Assembly: GCF_023740735.1 (NCBI RefSeq)
Contig: NZ_JAMRXH010000012.1
Span: forward strand, 62,001 to 126,000
Length of the DNA stretch: 64,000 nucleotides
Reading direction: 5' to 3'
Origin: Nocardia sp. CDC159
GTDB taxonomy: Bacteria; Actinomycetota; Actinomycetes; Mycobacteriales; Mycobacteriaceae
In this document: piece after piece, positions 34,919-43,792 of the stretch
Layout of the letters: each line of letters begins with the position of its first letter
How positions within the stretch are numbered: position 1 is the first letter of the stretch
Translations under genes and position numbers: made by a program
The notes under the pieces: generated by a model
The model's input: only the letters and a program-made list of their open reading frames with translations
Told to the model about the DNA's origin: nothing
Databases searched by the model: none

Positions 34919-36709
34919 TCAGTAGGCGCGCACCGCCCGCTCCACCACCGTCTCGACATCACCGGCCAACAGCAACCGCTCGCGCACCAGTGCATTCGCC
35001 GCCGCTCGCACCGCCGCGGCATAGGCGTGCCGGGTCGAATAGCGATCGGTGATCGTCGGGCGGCCGGGCGGGAAGGGGAGTTTGCTTCCGAGGCGCTCGT
35101 AGAGGACGTTCGGCAGACCATCGACGGCGCGGCGCGGATTCCAGCCCGTGTAGACGGCGAGCGGAGCGGCGACCTCGGGCAGGCGCACCCCGGCCACCTC
35201 GTTGCCGTCCTCGTCGACGGCCGGTACCAGGCTGAGGTACGGGTCCCCGTATTCGACCGGCCAGCGACCGATGCCGCGGTCCGCGTCGGGTCCGAGGTCG
35301 AGGCGGTACGGCCGGGGGAGGGCGTCGGCGTCCGGGCGCGGGACGTGATCGAACTGTGCGAGCACCTTCGCCGCGGGAACGGCCGTACCGTCGCCGACGC
35401 GCGGCACCCGGCTCGGCGGCGGTGCCTGACCGTCGATCACCCACTGCCGCAGTGCGATCAGCAATGCGCGCAGGATCGGCTGCGGGTCCAGGTCGTGCGG
35501 TGGATTGGCCCCCGGCATGATTTCTTTGATCGGATTCGGCCCGAAGTGATCCGTCCCGGCCAGGGCATAGACCCGCACATCCGGATCCTCGGGCAGATCG
35601 TCGCCCGTCACCGGATCCACATGCACCAGCGACCCGTCCCCGCGCCAGTACTCCGAGGCGCTGTTGGTGAGGACGACCTTCGGCACTCCGCCCGATTCGC
35701 GTTGGCGGGCAAGCAGTGCCGTGCTGTCGAACGGCGGCAGGGCGGCGAAGCCGTCGACTCCCGTGAGCGAGGGCTGGGCGTAGCGGTGATTGAATTCGCC
35801 GCGGGCCCCGCTGGCCACATGCGCGAATACCCCGTCGAACACCTGGTTTCCCGATTCGTCGAGATTCAGCCCCTCCCAAAGGAATTGGCGCAGCAGTCGA
35901 CCACACTGCGACACCCCGAACCCGAAGGCCCGCTCGAAGCCCTGGGAGCGCAGGTGTGAAACGATGTCCCGAATCGCCAGCAGCCCGCATCCGGCGACGG
36001 GCGCGCGGTGCGTGCGATAGTACAGCTCGTACCAGTGGTAGGGCTGGAAACCGCCGTCCAGTTCGATATGTGTCGAGTCAGTGAAATGCCAAGCGTCGCG
36101 CGGGATTACGGTCCGCTCGCCGTTCGGCGAGGTGCGCACGGTCAGCACCGCGTCCGGATCCTCGACATCGGCCGTGGGGTAGCTCGCGAACCGGAAGAAC
36201 CCACTCAGCCCCGGCATGGTCTCACTGAGCAGATGTTGCTTCTCCCCGGTATCCGACCGCCACTCCACCCGCATCCACCCCGCCCCGACCTCGACCTCGG
36301 GCACGGTGACGCCCAACTGCCCCGGCCCCCGCTCGATATCCCACTGCCACCCGCACCAGGCGATCGTCCACCCGCGATCCAGCAGAAATCCGTCCCCCGG
36401 ATGAATCCGCTCCAGATCGGTGTAATCGATCACCGTCCCCGAACTGAACGGCACCCCACCCAACATCCCCCGATTCGGCACCACGAACAACAAATCCCGG
36501 CTCCCACCCGCCACCGGCCGCAACATCCGCAGATCCGCCTCGAACCGCACCAACCCATCCCCACCCCGCCCCGCCAACCCCAAGTCCACAATCCGCCGAT
36601 TACCCCCCTCCTCCGGATCCACGGCAAACCCCACCGTCCCCCGAACCACCTCATACCGCTCATCCACATAGGGCACCACGGACGCCACCCGCACCGCTTC
36701 CACAGCCAT
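34919..36709 (-). CDS. Alpha/beta hydrolase domain-containing protein (large family)
   Basis: A 596-residue protein matching the large alpha/beta-hydrolase-like family found in actinobacteria and proteobacteria (Abhydrolase_10 type), function unproven. The probable nucleophile is Ser in GFGVSQCGRLLRQFLWEG about residue 270, with YALAGTDHFGPNP later as a candidate for Asp/His. No signal peptide is seen. The 5' third (36200-36709) uses strikingly G-ending codons, making the plus strand C-rich and almost free of G, while the 3' half looks normal. It is 59 bp downstream of the lipoprotein gene on the same strand and may be co-transcribed. Confidence 0.8.
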   Translation of the reverse strand: MAVEAVRVASVVPYVDERYEVVRGTVGFAVDPEEGGNRRIVDLGLAGRGGDGLVRFEADLRMLRPVAGGSRDLLFVVPNRGMLGGVPFSSGTVIDYTDLERIHPGDGFLLDRGWTIAWCGWQWDIERGPGQLGVTVPEVEVGAGWMRVEWRSDTGEKQHLLSETMPGLSGFFRFASYPTADVEDPDAVLTVRTSPNGERTVIPRDAWHFTDSTHIELDGGFQPYHWYELYYRTHRAPVAGCGLLAIRDIVSHLRSQGFERAFGFGVSQCGRLLRQFLWEGLNLDESGNQVFDGVFAHVASGARGEFNHRYAQPSLTGVDGFAALPPFDSTALLARQRESGGVPKVVLTNSASEYWRGDGSLVHVDPVTGDDLPEDPDVRVYALAGTDHFGPNPIKEIMPGANPPHDLDPQPILRALLIALRQWVIDGQAPPPSRVPRVGDGTAVPAAKVLAQFDHVPRPDADALPRPYRLDLGPDADRGIGRWPVEYGDPYLSLVPAVDEDGNEVAGVRLPEVAAPLAVYTGWNPRRAVDGLPNVLYERLGSKLPFPPGRPTITDRYSTRHAYAAAVRAAANALVRERLLLAGDVETVVERAVRAY

Positions 36710-36768
36710 CTCCGCAGTCTATGAGCCGACGAGCCCAGCCACTCCTCGGCATCCGGCTGCGTCAAGCG

Positions 36769-37596
36769 TCATTCGGGCCAGCCGGGATATGAGGGCAGGG
36801 TCTCGGGACGTGCCACGCGAACGGAGTGAAAACCTGCACCAAGGGGGCGGTTCTGCTCGGCGAGTTCCTTGTCCGCCTGGGAGGGCGGCGGGAACAGGGT
36901 GTACCCCCATGCCTCACAGCGATTCGCATCTGCTGGATCGGAGTTGGTGATATTCAGCTGCCAGCCTTTGAAGAGGTTGACCGACGGTCCCTGCCAGTGC
37001 CGGGCATTCGGCTCCTCCGGCGAAGCCGGGGCCGTCTGGCGTGCAACCGGCTGAGGTTTCTGACCCCTTTTTTTGGGGCTGAAGGTGACCCGCGTGCTCT
37101 GGATGGACCCTACGGTCCAAGTCACATAGTGCACCTCGTTCGGAGCGTAGATCACCGGGAACTTCGCCGCCGCTCCACGCAACTGCATACAAGCGAATGC
37201 CTCGAAACCATTGTCTTTGGGAATCAACGACATCAGTCGCCAGTTCAACGTGCCGACCAACGAGGCCTGCTCGAGGTTCTTGCTGAGTGCATGGCCGACG
37301 TTCCGGCCGTCATCCTTCGCCAGCGCCTCGCCGAATCCCCAGTAGGTTTCCTGAACTCGCAGGGTCGCGTTCTTGATGAACTCCGATTCGACCGCGGCCC
37401 GCGCGAGTAGTCCCTGCTCCCCGAGCAGATCCACGCCTGGTTCCGAGCTCCATACATTGGTGGCATCGATGATCTCCGCGGGCGGATGGTACGGGTAGGG
37501 CTTCTCCGGGGCGACCGAGGTGCCGCCACGGTCGTTTCCGCATCCGGCAGCGAGAATTCCTACGGCGGCGACTGCCCCCATGAGACGCATTCTCAT
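36769..37596 (-). CDS. Lipoprotein of the type VII secretion-associated locus
   Basis: A 275-residue predicted lipoprotein: MRMRLMGAVAAVGIL then lipobox LAAGC with Cys about residue 19. The mature region has no family I recognise; a Pro-rich KPQPVARQTAPASPEEP linker precedes a C-terminal part ending in SYPGWPE. Two further cysteines (FACMQL, NRCEAWG) could form a disulfide. The ATG at 37596 overlaps the stop of the 876-residue gene (ATGA), so the two proteins are made together. G+C content is visibly lower than in the surrounding genes. Confidence 0.8.
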   Translation of the reverse strand: MRMRLMGAVAAVGILAAGCGNDRGGTSVAPEKPYPYHPPAEIIDATNVWSSEPGVDLLGEQGLLARAAVESEFIKNATLRVQETYWGFGEALAKDDGRNVGHALSKNLEQASLVGTLNWRLMSLIPKDNGFEAFACMQLRGAAAKFPVIYAPNEVHYVTWTVGSIQSTRVTFSPKKRGQKPQPVARQTAPASPEEPNARHWQGPSVNLFKGWQLNITNSDPADANRCEAWGYTLFPPPSQADKELAEQNRPLGAGFHSVRVARPETLPSYPGWPE

Positions 37597-40223
37597 CGGG
37601 TGGTGGACCATGTGTTGTACCCTTGCCGTTCCAGTTCGTCGGTGGTCAACCTCTTGATTTGCTGCTGGCCGTCCATGGTTCCGTCGGAAATGATTCTCTG
37701 ATAGACCTTGGCGGCTTGGTCGCCGTTGTTCAAATAGTTCTGCTGGCCCTCATTGCTGACGCCATAGCTATTGAGAAGGTTGGGAACGTATCTATCGAGC
37801 AACCCGGCCGCGTCGGTGTTGTTGGTGGCGAGGGCGTAGGGCTTGATTTTGTAGCCCTCGTCGGTCGAAGTGAGCATCGCGTTCTGAATATCGTTGGGCA
37901 GCAGGCCCGGATCGACTTGTCCCGTCTGGATGAGCGCGGCCAGCATGTTGTAACGCCGATTGCCGAGTGTGCTCGACTGCAGGATGTCGTACTGCTTCCC
38001 GGTGGCCGGGTCGGTCAGTGTCGTACTGGGGGTGTGCCCGCCGTAGCTGGGATCCACGCTGGTGATCGGTGCCTTGTAGTATTCGCTGACGGCCTGGGCG
38101 ATCGGTCCGCCGATGCCGCCCGGCGTACCAGCGACGCCACTCATGCCGATCAAGTTTTGAGCGACGCCGTAAACAGCGGCACGTTGGTCGGTGAGCGCCT
38201 TTGCCCGATCGGTCTCGTTCAGGTTCAGATCTGCGACATGCGCATTCATTCCCGCGTCGACCAGACCCCTGATTCTGCCCGAATAATGGCCCATGTCAAC
38301 CTGTTCCGCCCCGGACAGCGCAGCATTCGCGGCAAAATTACGGTCCATCTGGTCTGCCCATGCCAGTGCACTGATATTTATTCTGCGACTGGCTTCCGGA
38401 TCGCCATCCAGAATGCTGAATACGCGTGTTGCCTCAACCGGGCCAGTGCTGTCCGGCCGGAAGCCGTGGGTGCCGGTAATGGATGCCGGTGCTCCGACCA
38501 TATCACCCACATAGGGAGAGAGCGCAGTGGCTATGGACTGAGCCGCGCGGGGGTTGACTTCGGCGAACGAATGGCCGCTCTGCCCAGGCATATTCAGCAG
38601 AGATTCGTACATGTTCACGCCGTTACCGGCCTTTGTGGTCGACATCAACTCGGCTATCGCATTCGCCGCCTGACCGGCATGTTCGGCACGACCTTGATCC
38701 GCACTGAGCGCATCCGTCGCGGTCCACTCGACCATCCTGCCGAGCGCGGCCCCGTCGTCTTTCCACTCGTGTGTCAGCAGCGTTCCAACTGCGCTGTCGC
38801 GGTCGTAAGGATGCCAGGACTGGCCGGGCGTTCCCTTGCCGAAGAGTTCTTCGCTGCCCTGGCCGGTGAGCAGTGCGTAGTTGGCATCGTGGTTGCGGGA
38901 TGCGACGCCGAGGAGGCTCTGGGCGCTGTTCTCGGTGTGCTGGAGTGCTTCCGTGTCGGGGAGTTTCGTTCCTTCGTACTTGCCGTAGCCGCCGTGGTCG
39001 AGGATCCAAGCCTGGTGTGCGGCTTGGCGGCCCAGTTCGACTCCGAAGCGGTCACCGGGTTGGTATTGCTTGTCGGAGCCGCTGAGGAAGTCCGCGAAGC
39101 GGTCCATATCCGCGGTGTAGTCCTTGATCCCGCTACGAGCATCGATCTTCGGTCCGAAAAGGTCCGACCGGTAGTCGTCGGGCAGGTCTCGGGTGTTCGC
39201 ATCCGGCGCACCGGCGATACCGGGACGGGTGCCGACGATTTCGCGGATCTCGGAGTCGAGTTTGTCGAATCCGCCCCGGTTATTGATCTTGCCCTGCGCA
39301 TCGCGGCTCACCACGTTCTCGTTCGAGAGCGTCAGCATGCCGTTGGCCAGGGCCGTGCGCAGATCCGTCGACTGCGGGCTGCCGTCGGCCTTGAGGGAGC
39401 TGGAGAGGGTGAGCAGGCCGTCGCGGCCCGCCTTGTCGTAGAGGTTGGTCAGGTAGTCCATGGTGGACGCCGGGACGGTGACCGCTTCGCCCGCTTGCAG
39501 GGCCGTCAGCTGTTCGGGGGTGAGGCCGGTTTGCTGGAGGTGGTCGAGGATTCGTTGCTTTTCCTCGTCGGAGAGCTTGCCGTCCGCGATGGTTTCGCCG
39601 TCGGCCCTGCCCTGTTCCGCGGTGAGTTGGCGGGTGGGGTCCAGCTTGCCCGGGGCCTCGACCGCGATGCTGGTCACGCCGCCGCTGTTGGCGAAGGCGT
39701 TCTGAATATGGGTGGTCGCCGTCTCGATCGCGGTGCCGAGGTCGGCCAGTGCCGACTTGATCGGCGGTTGCAACGTGTCTTTGCCGTACTTGTTCAGCGC
39801 CGCCAGTGCGGCATTGCGGTCCTTGGGATCCTCGGAAGAGGTATCGGCCGCCGCCTTGGCCGCTTCGCTCGGTTCGACATCACCGTTCTCGGCTACGTCG
39901 TACTTTGCCTGAATTGCGATCGTAATGGCCTGAACGGCTCGGTTCTTCGCCGCCCATATCGCATCGCGGTCGCCGGCCAAGGTGGCGATGGCGGTGGTCA
40001 GATCGCCGGTGAACAGGCCGCCCGCCGTCACGGTCTGCTGCGCGGCGTCCCTGGCTCGGTCACCGGTCTTCCCGGTCCAGAAGTCCACGGATTGGCGATA
40101 GTCGTCGCCAGCCTTGTCCAGTCCCGTCTGGACGGTGTCGCGGACGGTTTGCCATTCCGTGACGAGGGCGTTCAGTGCGTTCGGATCGCACTGTTCGGCT
40201 TGGGTTTTCGTCGCGGCTACCAT
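37593..40223 (-). CDS. 876-residue WXG-motif protein of the TPR-repeat-region type
   Basis: A large cytosolic-looking, helical, Ala/Asp/Thr-rich protein without signal peptide or membrane segment. The first 110 residues look like a WXG100-type helical hairpin, with W-T-G at residues 49-51 between two long helices. The long C-terminal part (about 210-876) resembles the mycobacterial TPR-repeat-region-containing proteins encoded next to small ESX-like partners; the family name is from memory and of moderate certainty. Directly upstream, 23 bp away, is a small T7SS-target-like gene; directly downstream is a lipoprotein overlapping by ATGA. It may be an ESX substrate or large effector. No toxin motif is evident. 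Base composition is lower in G+C than the flanks. Confidence 0.75.
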   Translation of the reverse strand: MVAATKTQAEQCDPNALNALVTEWQTVRDTVQTGLDKAGDDYRQSVDFWTGKTGDRARDAAQQTVTAGGLFTGDLTTAIATLAGDRDAIWAAKNRAVQAITIAIQAKYDVAENGDVEPSEAAKAAADTSSEDPKDRNAALAALNKYGKDTLQPPIKSALADLGTAIETATTHIQNAFANSGGVTSIAVEAPGKLDPTRQLTAEQGRADGETIADGKLSDEEKQRILDHLQQTGLTPEQLTALQAGEAVTVPASTMDYLTNLYDKAGRDGLLTLSSSLKADGSPQSTDLRTALANGMLTLSNENVVSRDAQGKINNRGGFDKLDSEIREIVGTRPGIAGAPDANTRDLPDDYRSDLFGPKIDARSGIKDYTADMDRFADFLSGSDKQYQPGDRFGVELGRQAAHQAWILDHGGYGKYEGTKLPDTEALQHTENSAQSLLGVASRNHDANYALLTGQGSEELFGKGTPGQSWHPYDRDSAVGTLLTHEWKDDGAALGRMVEWTATDALSADQGRAEHAGQAANAIAELMSTTKAGNGVNMYESLLNMPGQSGHSFAEVNPRAAQSIATALSPYVGDMVGAPASITGTHGFRPDSTGPVEATRVFSILDGDPEASRRINISALAWADQMDRNFAANAALSGAEQVDMGHYSGRIRGLVDAGMNAHVADLNLNETDRAKALTDQRAAVYGVAQNLIGMSGVAGTPGGIGGPIAQAVSEYYKAPITSVDPSYGGHTPSTTLTDPATGKQYDILQSSTLGNRRYNMLAALIQTGQVDPGLLPNDIQNAMLTSTDEGYKIKPYALATNNTDAAGLLDRYVPNLLNSYGVSNEGQQNYLNNGDQAAKVYQRIISDGTMDGQQQIKRLTTDELERQGYNTWSTTR

Positions 40224-40246
40224 GAGTCCCCCTCCTTGGATTCAGG

Positions 40247-40570
40247 CTATTTCGGGCCGTTCGGGTCCAGGCGATCGAATTCGCGGGCGCGGGCCTCGTC
40301 GATGTGGAGGAACTTCGCCGCGACCGTGACGGTGTTGTCGCCGAGGGCATCGAGGGTTTTACCGAGGTCCTGTAGCGCTTTGCTCGCCGTGGTGGTCGCG
40401 GTGGCGTAGGCCTGGCCGATCTGGAATCCGGGGAAGCCGTTGGTCAGCGTGGTTGCGGATGCTCCGGTCTGGGCGGCTTTGATGTCGGCGGCGTAGGTCT
40501 TCACGTTGCGGGCCAGCACGGCCGCGTCTCTGCCATCGATCTCGACGGTCTCGCTCAACGGGTCGGCCAT
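40247..40570 (-). CDS. Type VII secretion target / EspC-like small protein
   Basis: A 107-residue, mostly helical protein matching in size and layout the EspC-like T7SS target family (PF10824): an N-terminal helix, GFPGFQIGQAYATAT in the middle and a long C-terminal helix, with no signal peptide. The usual WXG turn and a clear C-terminal YxxxD/E signal are not obvious (the nearest is YAADI near residue 27). It heads the operon with the 876-residue protein, the standard small-partner plus large-partner arrangement. Divergent from a YbaB-like gene. Confidence 0.8.
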   Translation of the reverse strand: MADPLSETVEIDGRDAAVLARNVKTYAADIKAAQTGASATTLTNGFPGFQIGQAYATATTTASKALQDLGKTLDALGDNTVTVAAKFLHIDEARAREFDRLDPNGPK

Positions 40571-40662
40571 GGGCAGTGATGTTACGTCCGGACCTTTTGG
40601 TTTGGTAAACCATGATCAACGATGGGGTTGGAGTCGTTCCGGATTTGAGCGAGGAGTGGGGA

Positions 40663-41127
40663 ATGATGGCCGGTCTGGATCCGATGCAGGAGAACACTCG
40701 TAGGCTGGTGGAGGCGCTGACCACGGCTCGGTCGCGGGCGCAGTCGGCCGATGGGTATCTCGTGGTGGAGGCCTGTGCCGACGGTGAGATTTCTGTCCGG
40801 ATCGATGACCGGGCGCTGGTGTACGGCGGTGCGGCGGTCGGTGCGGAACTGACCCGGCTCGCTGCCCAGGCGCTGAGCATGGCGCGCGCGGGAGTTCGCG
40901 ACGCCGCGTCGACGTTCCGTGCCGATCCGCGCATCAGCGCCGTGTTGGAGGCGACCGAGGATGCGATGGATCAACCGCTCGGACAGGTGCGGCAACCGGA
41001 AATCGGTTATCGGCCTGCCCCGCCGAGTGGTCGGCAGCAGCCTCTGCACAGGCCGGTCGACCACGACCCGTACGACGATGAGGACGACGACCCGTACTAC
41101 CGGCGGAAATCCTGGCTGGTCGATTGA
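40663..41127 (+). CDS. YbaB/EbfC-family nucleoid-associated-like protein
   Basis: A 154-residue protein. The first 100 residues follow the YbaB/EbfC pattern (helix MQENTRRLVEALTTARS, strands DGYLVVEACADGEISVRID, closing helix), a family that binds DNA as a tweezer-like dimer. The tail is Pro- and acid-rich (DHDPYDDEDDDPYYRRK). In actinobacteria such proteins are often encoded beside EspC-like genes, as here, so a role in the secretion locus rather than in the nucleoid is possible. The ATG at 40663 is used because GAGGAG lies about eight bases upstream; the open frame begins 51 bases earlier. Confidence 0.8.
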   Translation: MMAGLDPMQENTRRLVEALTTARSRAQSADGYLVVEACADGEISVRIDDRALVYGGAAVGAELTRLAAQALSMARAGVRDAASTFRADPRISAVLEATEDAMDQPLGQVRQPEIGYRPAPPSGRQQPLHRPVDHDPYDDEDDDPYYRRKSWLVD

Positions 41128-41226
41128 AATATCCCGCCCTTGTGAAATTACGGGGAAATTTACTAGCATCGCCTCGTCCGGCTCGAAATTAATTGAGCGC
41201 CAATAATTTTGAAATTGGGTGATGTC

Positions 41227-42150
41227 ATGCTCTACACCGGTTCCGGGCCGTACTGCTACAGCAATTCGCTTGCGATGATGCTGGGGGACGACGCGCCCAC
41301 GCCCGCGGTGATCGAGGTGCTGACGGGTGCGCCGTTCGGGATGGCTCTGGTCGGCGGGAGGACGCCGTTCTTCGATCCGTACGGCTGGAATCCAGAGCTG
41401 GGGCTCGATATCGCGGTCGCGCTGCTGGGGTGGCGATGTGAGAGCAGCTCCGGTGGGGCGGCGGGCGAGGCCGAGGGGCGGCTGCGGGAGGCGCTGGCCG
41501 CGGGGCCGGTGCTCGTCGGGCCGGTGGAGATGGGGCTGCTCCGTCATCAGCCGGATATGTGCGGGGCCATCGGGGCCGATCACTTCGTGGTGGTCCTGGC
41601 CGTCGAGGGGGATCGGGTGCTGATGCACGACCCGCAGGGGTATCCGTTCGTGACGCTGCCGGTGGCCGAGTTCATGGCCGCGTGGCGCGGCGGGATGCTC
41701 GACTACGGGCAGCCGTACACGATGCGGTTCGGGTTCGTTCGGGAGCGGCACGTGCGCATTCGGGATGCGCTGCGGGGGTCGGTGCCGAATGCCGTTGCGT
41801 TCCTGCGCAACAGGAAGGATCTGCCCGTACCGGAGGGGACACGGGGAGCCTTCGATGCCGCGATCGGGTTGGCCGACCTGCTCACCGCCGATCCGGGGCC
41901 GGATCTGAGGAATCACCTGATGTACTTCGCCATTCGGGTGGGCGCACGCCGATTGTCCGATGCCGCAAGGGTACTGGGTGAGGTGGGCCTGGAAGATGCT
42001 GCGGCGGTGGCTCGTACACAGGCACGGCTGGTGGGATCGCTGCAATACGACATCGTCACCGGCGATGTCACCGCCGCCGCCGAGACCCTGCACCGGCTGG
42101 CCCCGACCTACGACCGTCTCGCCTGCGCGCTCGATCCGTCGCTGGGCTGA
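41227..42150 (+). CDS. BtrH/C39-like cysteine peptidase-fold protein
   Basis: A 307-residue protein whose N-terminal 170 residues resemble the BtrH_N/C39 papain-like fold. A plausible triad is visible: C10 in GPYCYSNSLAM, H119 in GADHFVVV and D135 in MHDPQGYP. The C-terminal half is helical. BtrH itself is an acyltransferase with this fold, so peptidase, amidase and acyl transfer are all possible. The ATG at 41227 puts the Cys near the N-terminus as in the family; TTG codons at 41209 and 41215 are alternatives. It follows the YbaB-like gene by 100 bp on the same strand. Its 3' end overlaps the convergent MOSC gene by 43 bp. Confidence 0.72.
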   Translation: MLYTGSGPYCYSNSLAMMLGDDAPTPAVIEVLTGAPFGMALVGGRTPFFDPYGWNPELGLDIAVALLGWRCESSSGGAAGEAEGRLREALAAGPVLVGPVEMGLLRHQPDMCGAIGADHFVVVLAVEGDRVLMHDPQGYPFVTLPVAEFMAAWRGGMLDYGQPYTMRFGFVRERHVRIRDALRGSVPNAVAFLRNRKDLPVPEGTRGAFDAAIGLADLLTADPGPDLRNHLMYFAIRVGARRLSDAARVLGEVGLEDAAAVARTQARLVGSLQYDIVTGDVTAAAETLHRLAPTYDRLACALDPSLG

Positions 42151-42965
42151 GCCGCCCACTCGGTGACGACGCATTCGTCGCCGACGGCCAGCCGCCCGGG
42201 GCGGAGCACGGCGAACTTCGCGCCGAAGGCGACGCCGCCCGCGGGGCTCCGCCGGGTGGCGGCCAGCGTGCGCAGCGGCTCGGGTCCGCTCCGGACGCCG
42301 GTGTGCTGATCCACCATCGTGACGACGCAGCGAATCGCGGGTTTGGCGTAGCCGAGTTCGGCGTCCCCCAGCAGGATTCGCCGGGCGAGGTCCTCGCGAT
42401 GCGGCTCACCCCAGCCGTCGACGACGATATTGGGCCGGAACCGGTTCATCGGCAACGGATCCCCGCCCCGCTCGACGATCAGATCGTCCAGCGCAACCAG
42501 CGACTCCACCGAGAGCAGATGCACCGGGCAGCTGTCGGCATAGCCCGACGTGCCGGGGGTGAGCCCATCGGTGACGCGATCGTGCTCGGGCGGCACCCGC
42601 ACCAATCGGCTCGGCGCGTCGAGCACCTCGGTGAGCCAGCGGGCGACCGGTTCACCCTGATCGATTCCGCGATAGCCCACCCCGAACAGTGTGACCGGCA
42701 GCCGCGGTCCGTCGATATCGACCGCGACCTCGATCGGTTGCGCAGCCGGCGCGTGCAGGATCAGCGCTCGGCCCGCGGCATCGAGCTCGGGCCGGATCAG
42801 GGCCAGCCGGGGATCGCGCCGCTGCGACCGGAAGACTCCGTCGGGCCCGGTCACCATGAAGCTGCGGTCGTGGGCCAGGCCGGCGGTCGTGAGCCGGGCA
42901 TCGGACAGCGCGATGCCCGCGCAGCTCTTGATCGGATAGGTGATCAGGGCGGTGACGATGGCCAT
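42108..42965 (-). CDS. MOSC domain-containing protein
   Basis: A 285-residue protein with the MOSC N-terminal barrel motif (TYPIKSCAGIAL), the RFRPNIVVDG signature and the conserved cysteine in IRCVVTMVDQHTG, all as in mARC/YcbX-type molybdenum-cofactor proteins. It probably reduces N-hydroxylated or other nitrogen compounds with a ferredoxin-type partner, which is not fused here. Start at the ATG at 42965. The last 43 bases overlap the end of the convergent cysteine-peptidase-like gene. Confidence 0.9.
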   Translation of the reverse strand: MAIVTALITYPIKSCAGIALSDARLTTAGLAHDRSFMVTGPDGVFRSQRRDPRLALIRPELDAAGRALILHAPAAQPIEVAVDIDGPRLPVTLFGVGYRGIDQGEPVARWLTEVLDAPSRLVRVPPEHDRVTDGLTPGTSGYADSCPVHLLSVESLVALDDLIVERGGDPLPMNRFRPNIVVDGWGEPHREDLARRILLGDAELGYAKPAIRCVVTMVDQHTGVRSGPEPLRTLAATRRSPAGGVAFGAKFAVLRPGRLAVGDECVVTEWAAQPSDGSSAQARRS

Positions 42966-43024
42966 CGGCTCCTCCAGTCGACTGGGTCACGGTATCCGGT
43001 GCGGCTCGAAATACACTCACCCAC

Positions 43025-43792
43025 ATGACCGTGCACTTCATCGGGGCCGGGCCCGGCGCCGCGGATCTGCTGACCGTGCGGGCGGTGCACCTGCTCCGCA
43101 CGTCACCGGTCTGCCTGTACGCGGGGACCTACCTCGATCCCGAGGTGCTCGCGCACTGCGCGCCCGGCGCGGAGTTGATCGATACCCAGCACCTGGACCT
43201 CGATCGAATCATCGAACACTGCCGCACCGCCCACGCGGCGGCCCAGGATGTGGCCCGGCTGTGCTCGGGCGATCCCTCGATCTATTCGGCGCTGACCGAG
43301 CAGACCCGCAGGCTCGACGCGCTCGGCGTGCCGTGGGACGTCACCCCCGGCGTCCCGGCCTATGCCGCCGCGGCCGCGCTGCTCGGCACCGAGCTGACGG
43401 TCCCGGAGCTGGTCCAGTCGGTGGTGTTGACCCGGACCCAGGCCCGCTCCACCGCCATGCCGCGCTCGGAGGCGCTCGGCGGCTTCGCGCGCACCGGGGC
43501 GACCCTCGTGCTGCATCTCGCGATCACCCGCATCCGCGCGCTCGCCGACGAACTGTGCGGTGACTACGGAACGGACTGTCCGGTCGCCGTGGTCTACCGG
43601 GCCAGCCAGCCGGACCAGCTCGTGTTGCGCGGCACCCTGGCCACCATTGCCGACCAGGTCGAAGCCGCCGAACTGCGCCAGGCCGCGGTAATTCTCGTGG
43701 GCCGCGCGCTGGCCCCGGTGGCGCACTGTGTCGAATCACACCTTTATGACCCGGCCCGCGTACGTCACATCGCGTCCGGCCCGGGGCGCTGA
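43025..43792 (+). CDS. cobM: Precorrin-4 C11-methyltransferase
   Basis: A 255-residue SAM-dependent tetrapyrrole methylase. It shows the opening HFIGAGPGAADLLTVRA, LYAGTYLDPEVL, the LCSGDPSIYSAL motif, VTPGVPAYAAAAA and ELTVPELVQSVVLTR that mark CobM/CbiF, which methylates C-11 of precorrin-4 on the way to vitamin B12. No other cob gene or cobalamin riboswitch is nearby; in related genomes cobM often sits alone or beside unrelated genes. Start at ATG 43025. Confidence 0.93.
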   Translation: MTVHFIGAGPGAADLLTVRAVHLLRTSPVCLYAGTYLDPEVLAHCAPGAELIDTQHLDLDRIIEHCRTAHAAAQDVARLCSGDPSIYSALTEQTRRLDALGVPWDVTPGVPAYAAAAALLGTELTVPELVQSVVLTRTQARSTAMPRSEALGGFARTGATLVLHLAITRIRALADELCGDYGTDCPVAVVYRASQPDQLVLRGTLATIADQVEAAELRQAAVILVGRALAPVAHCVESHLYDPARVRHIASGPGR

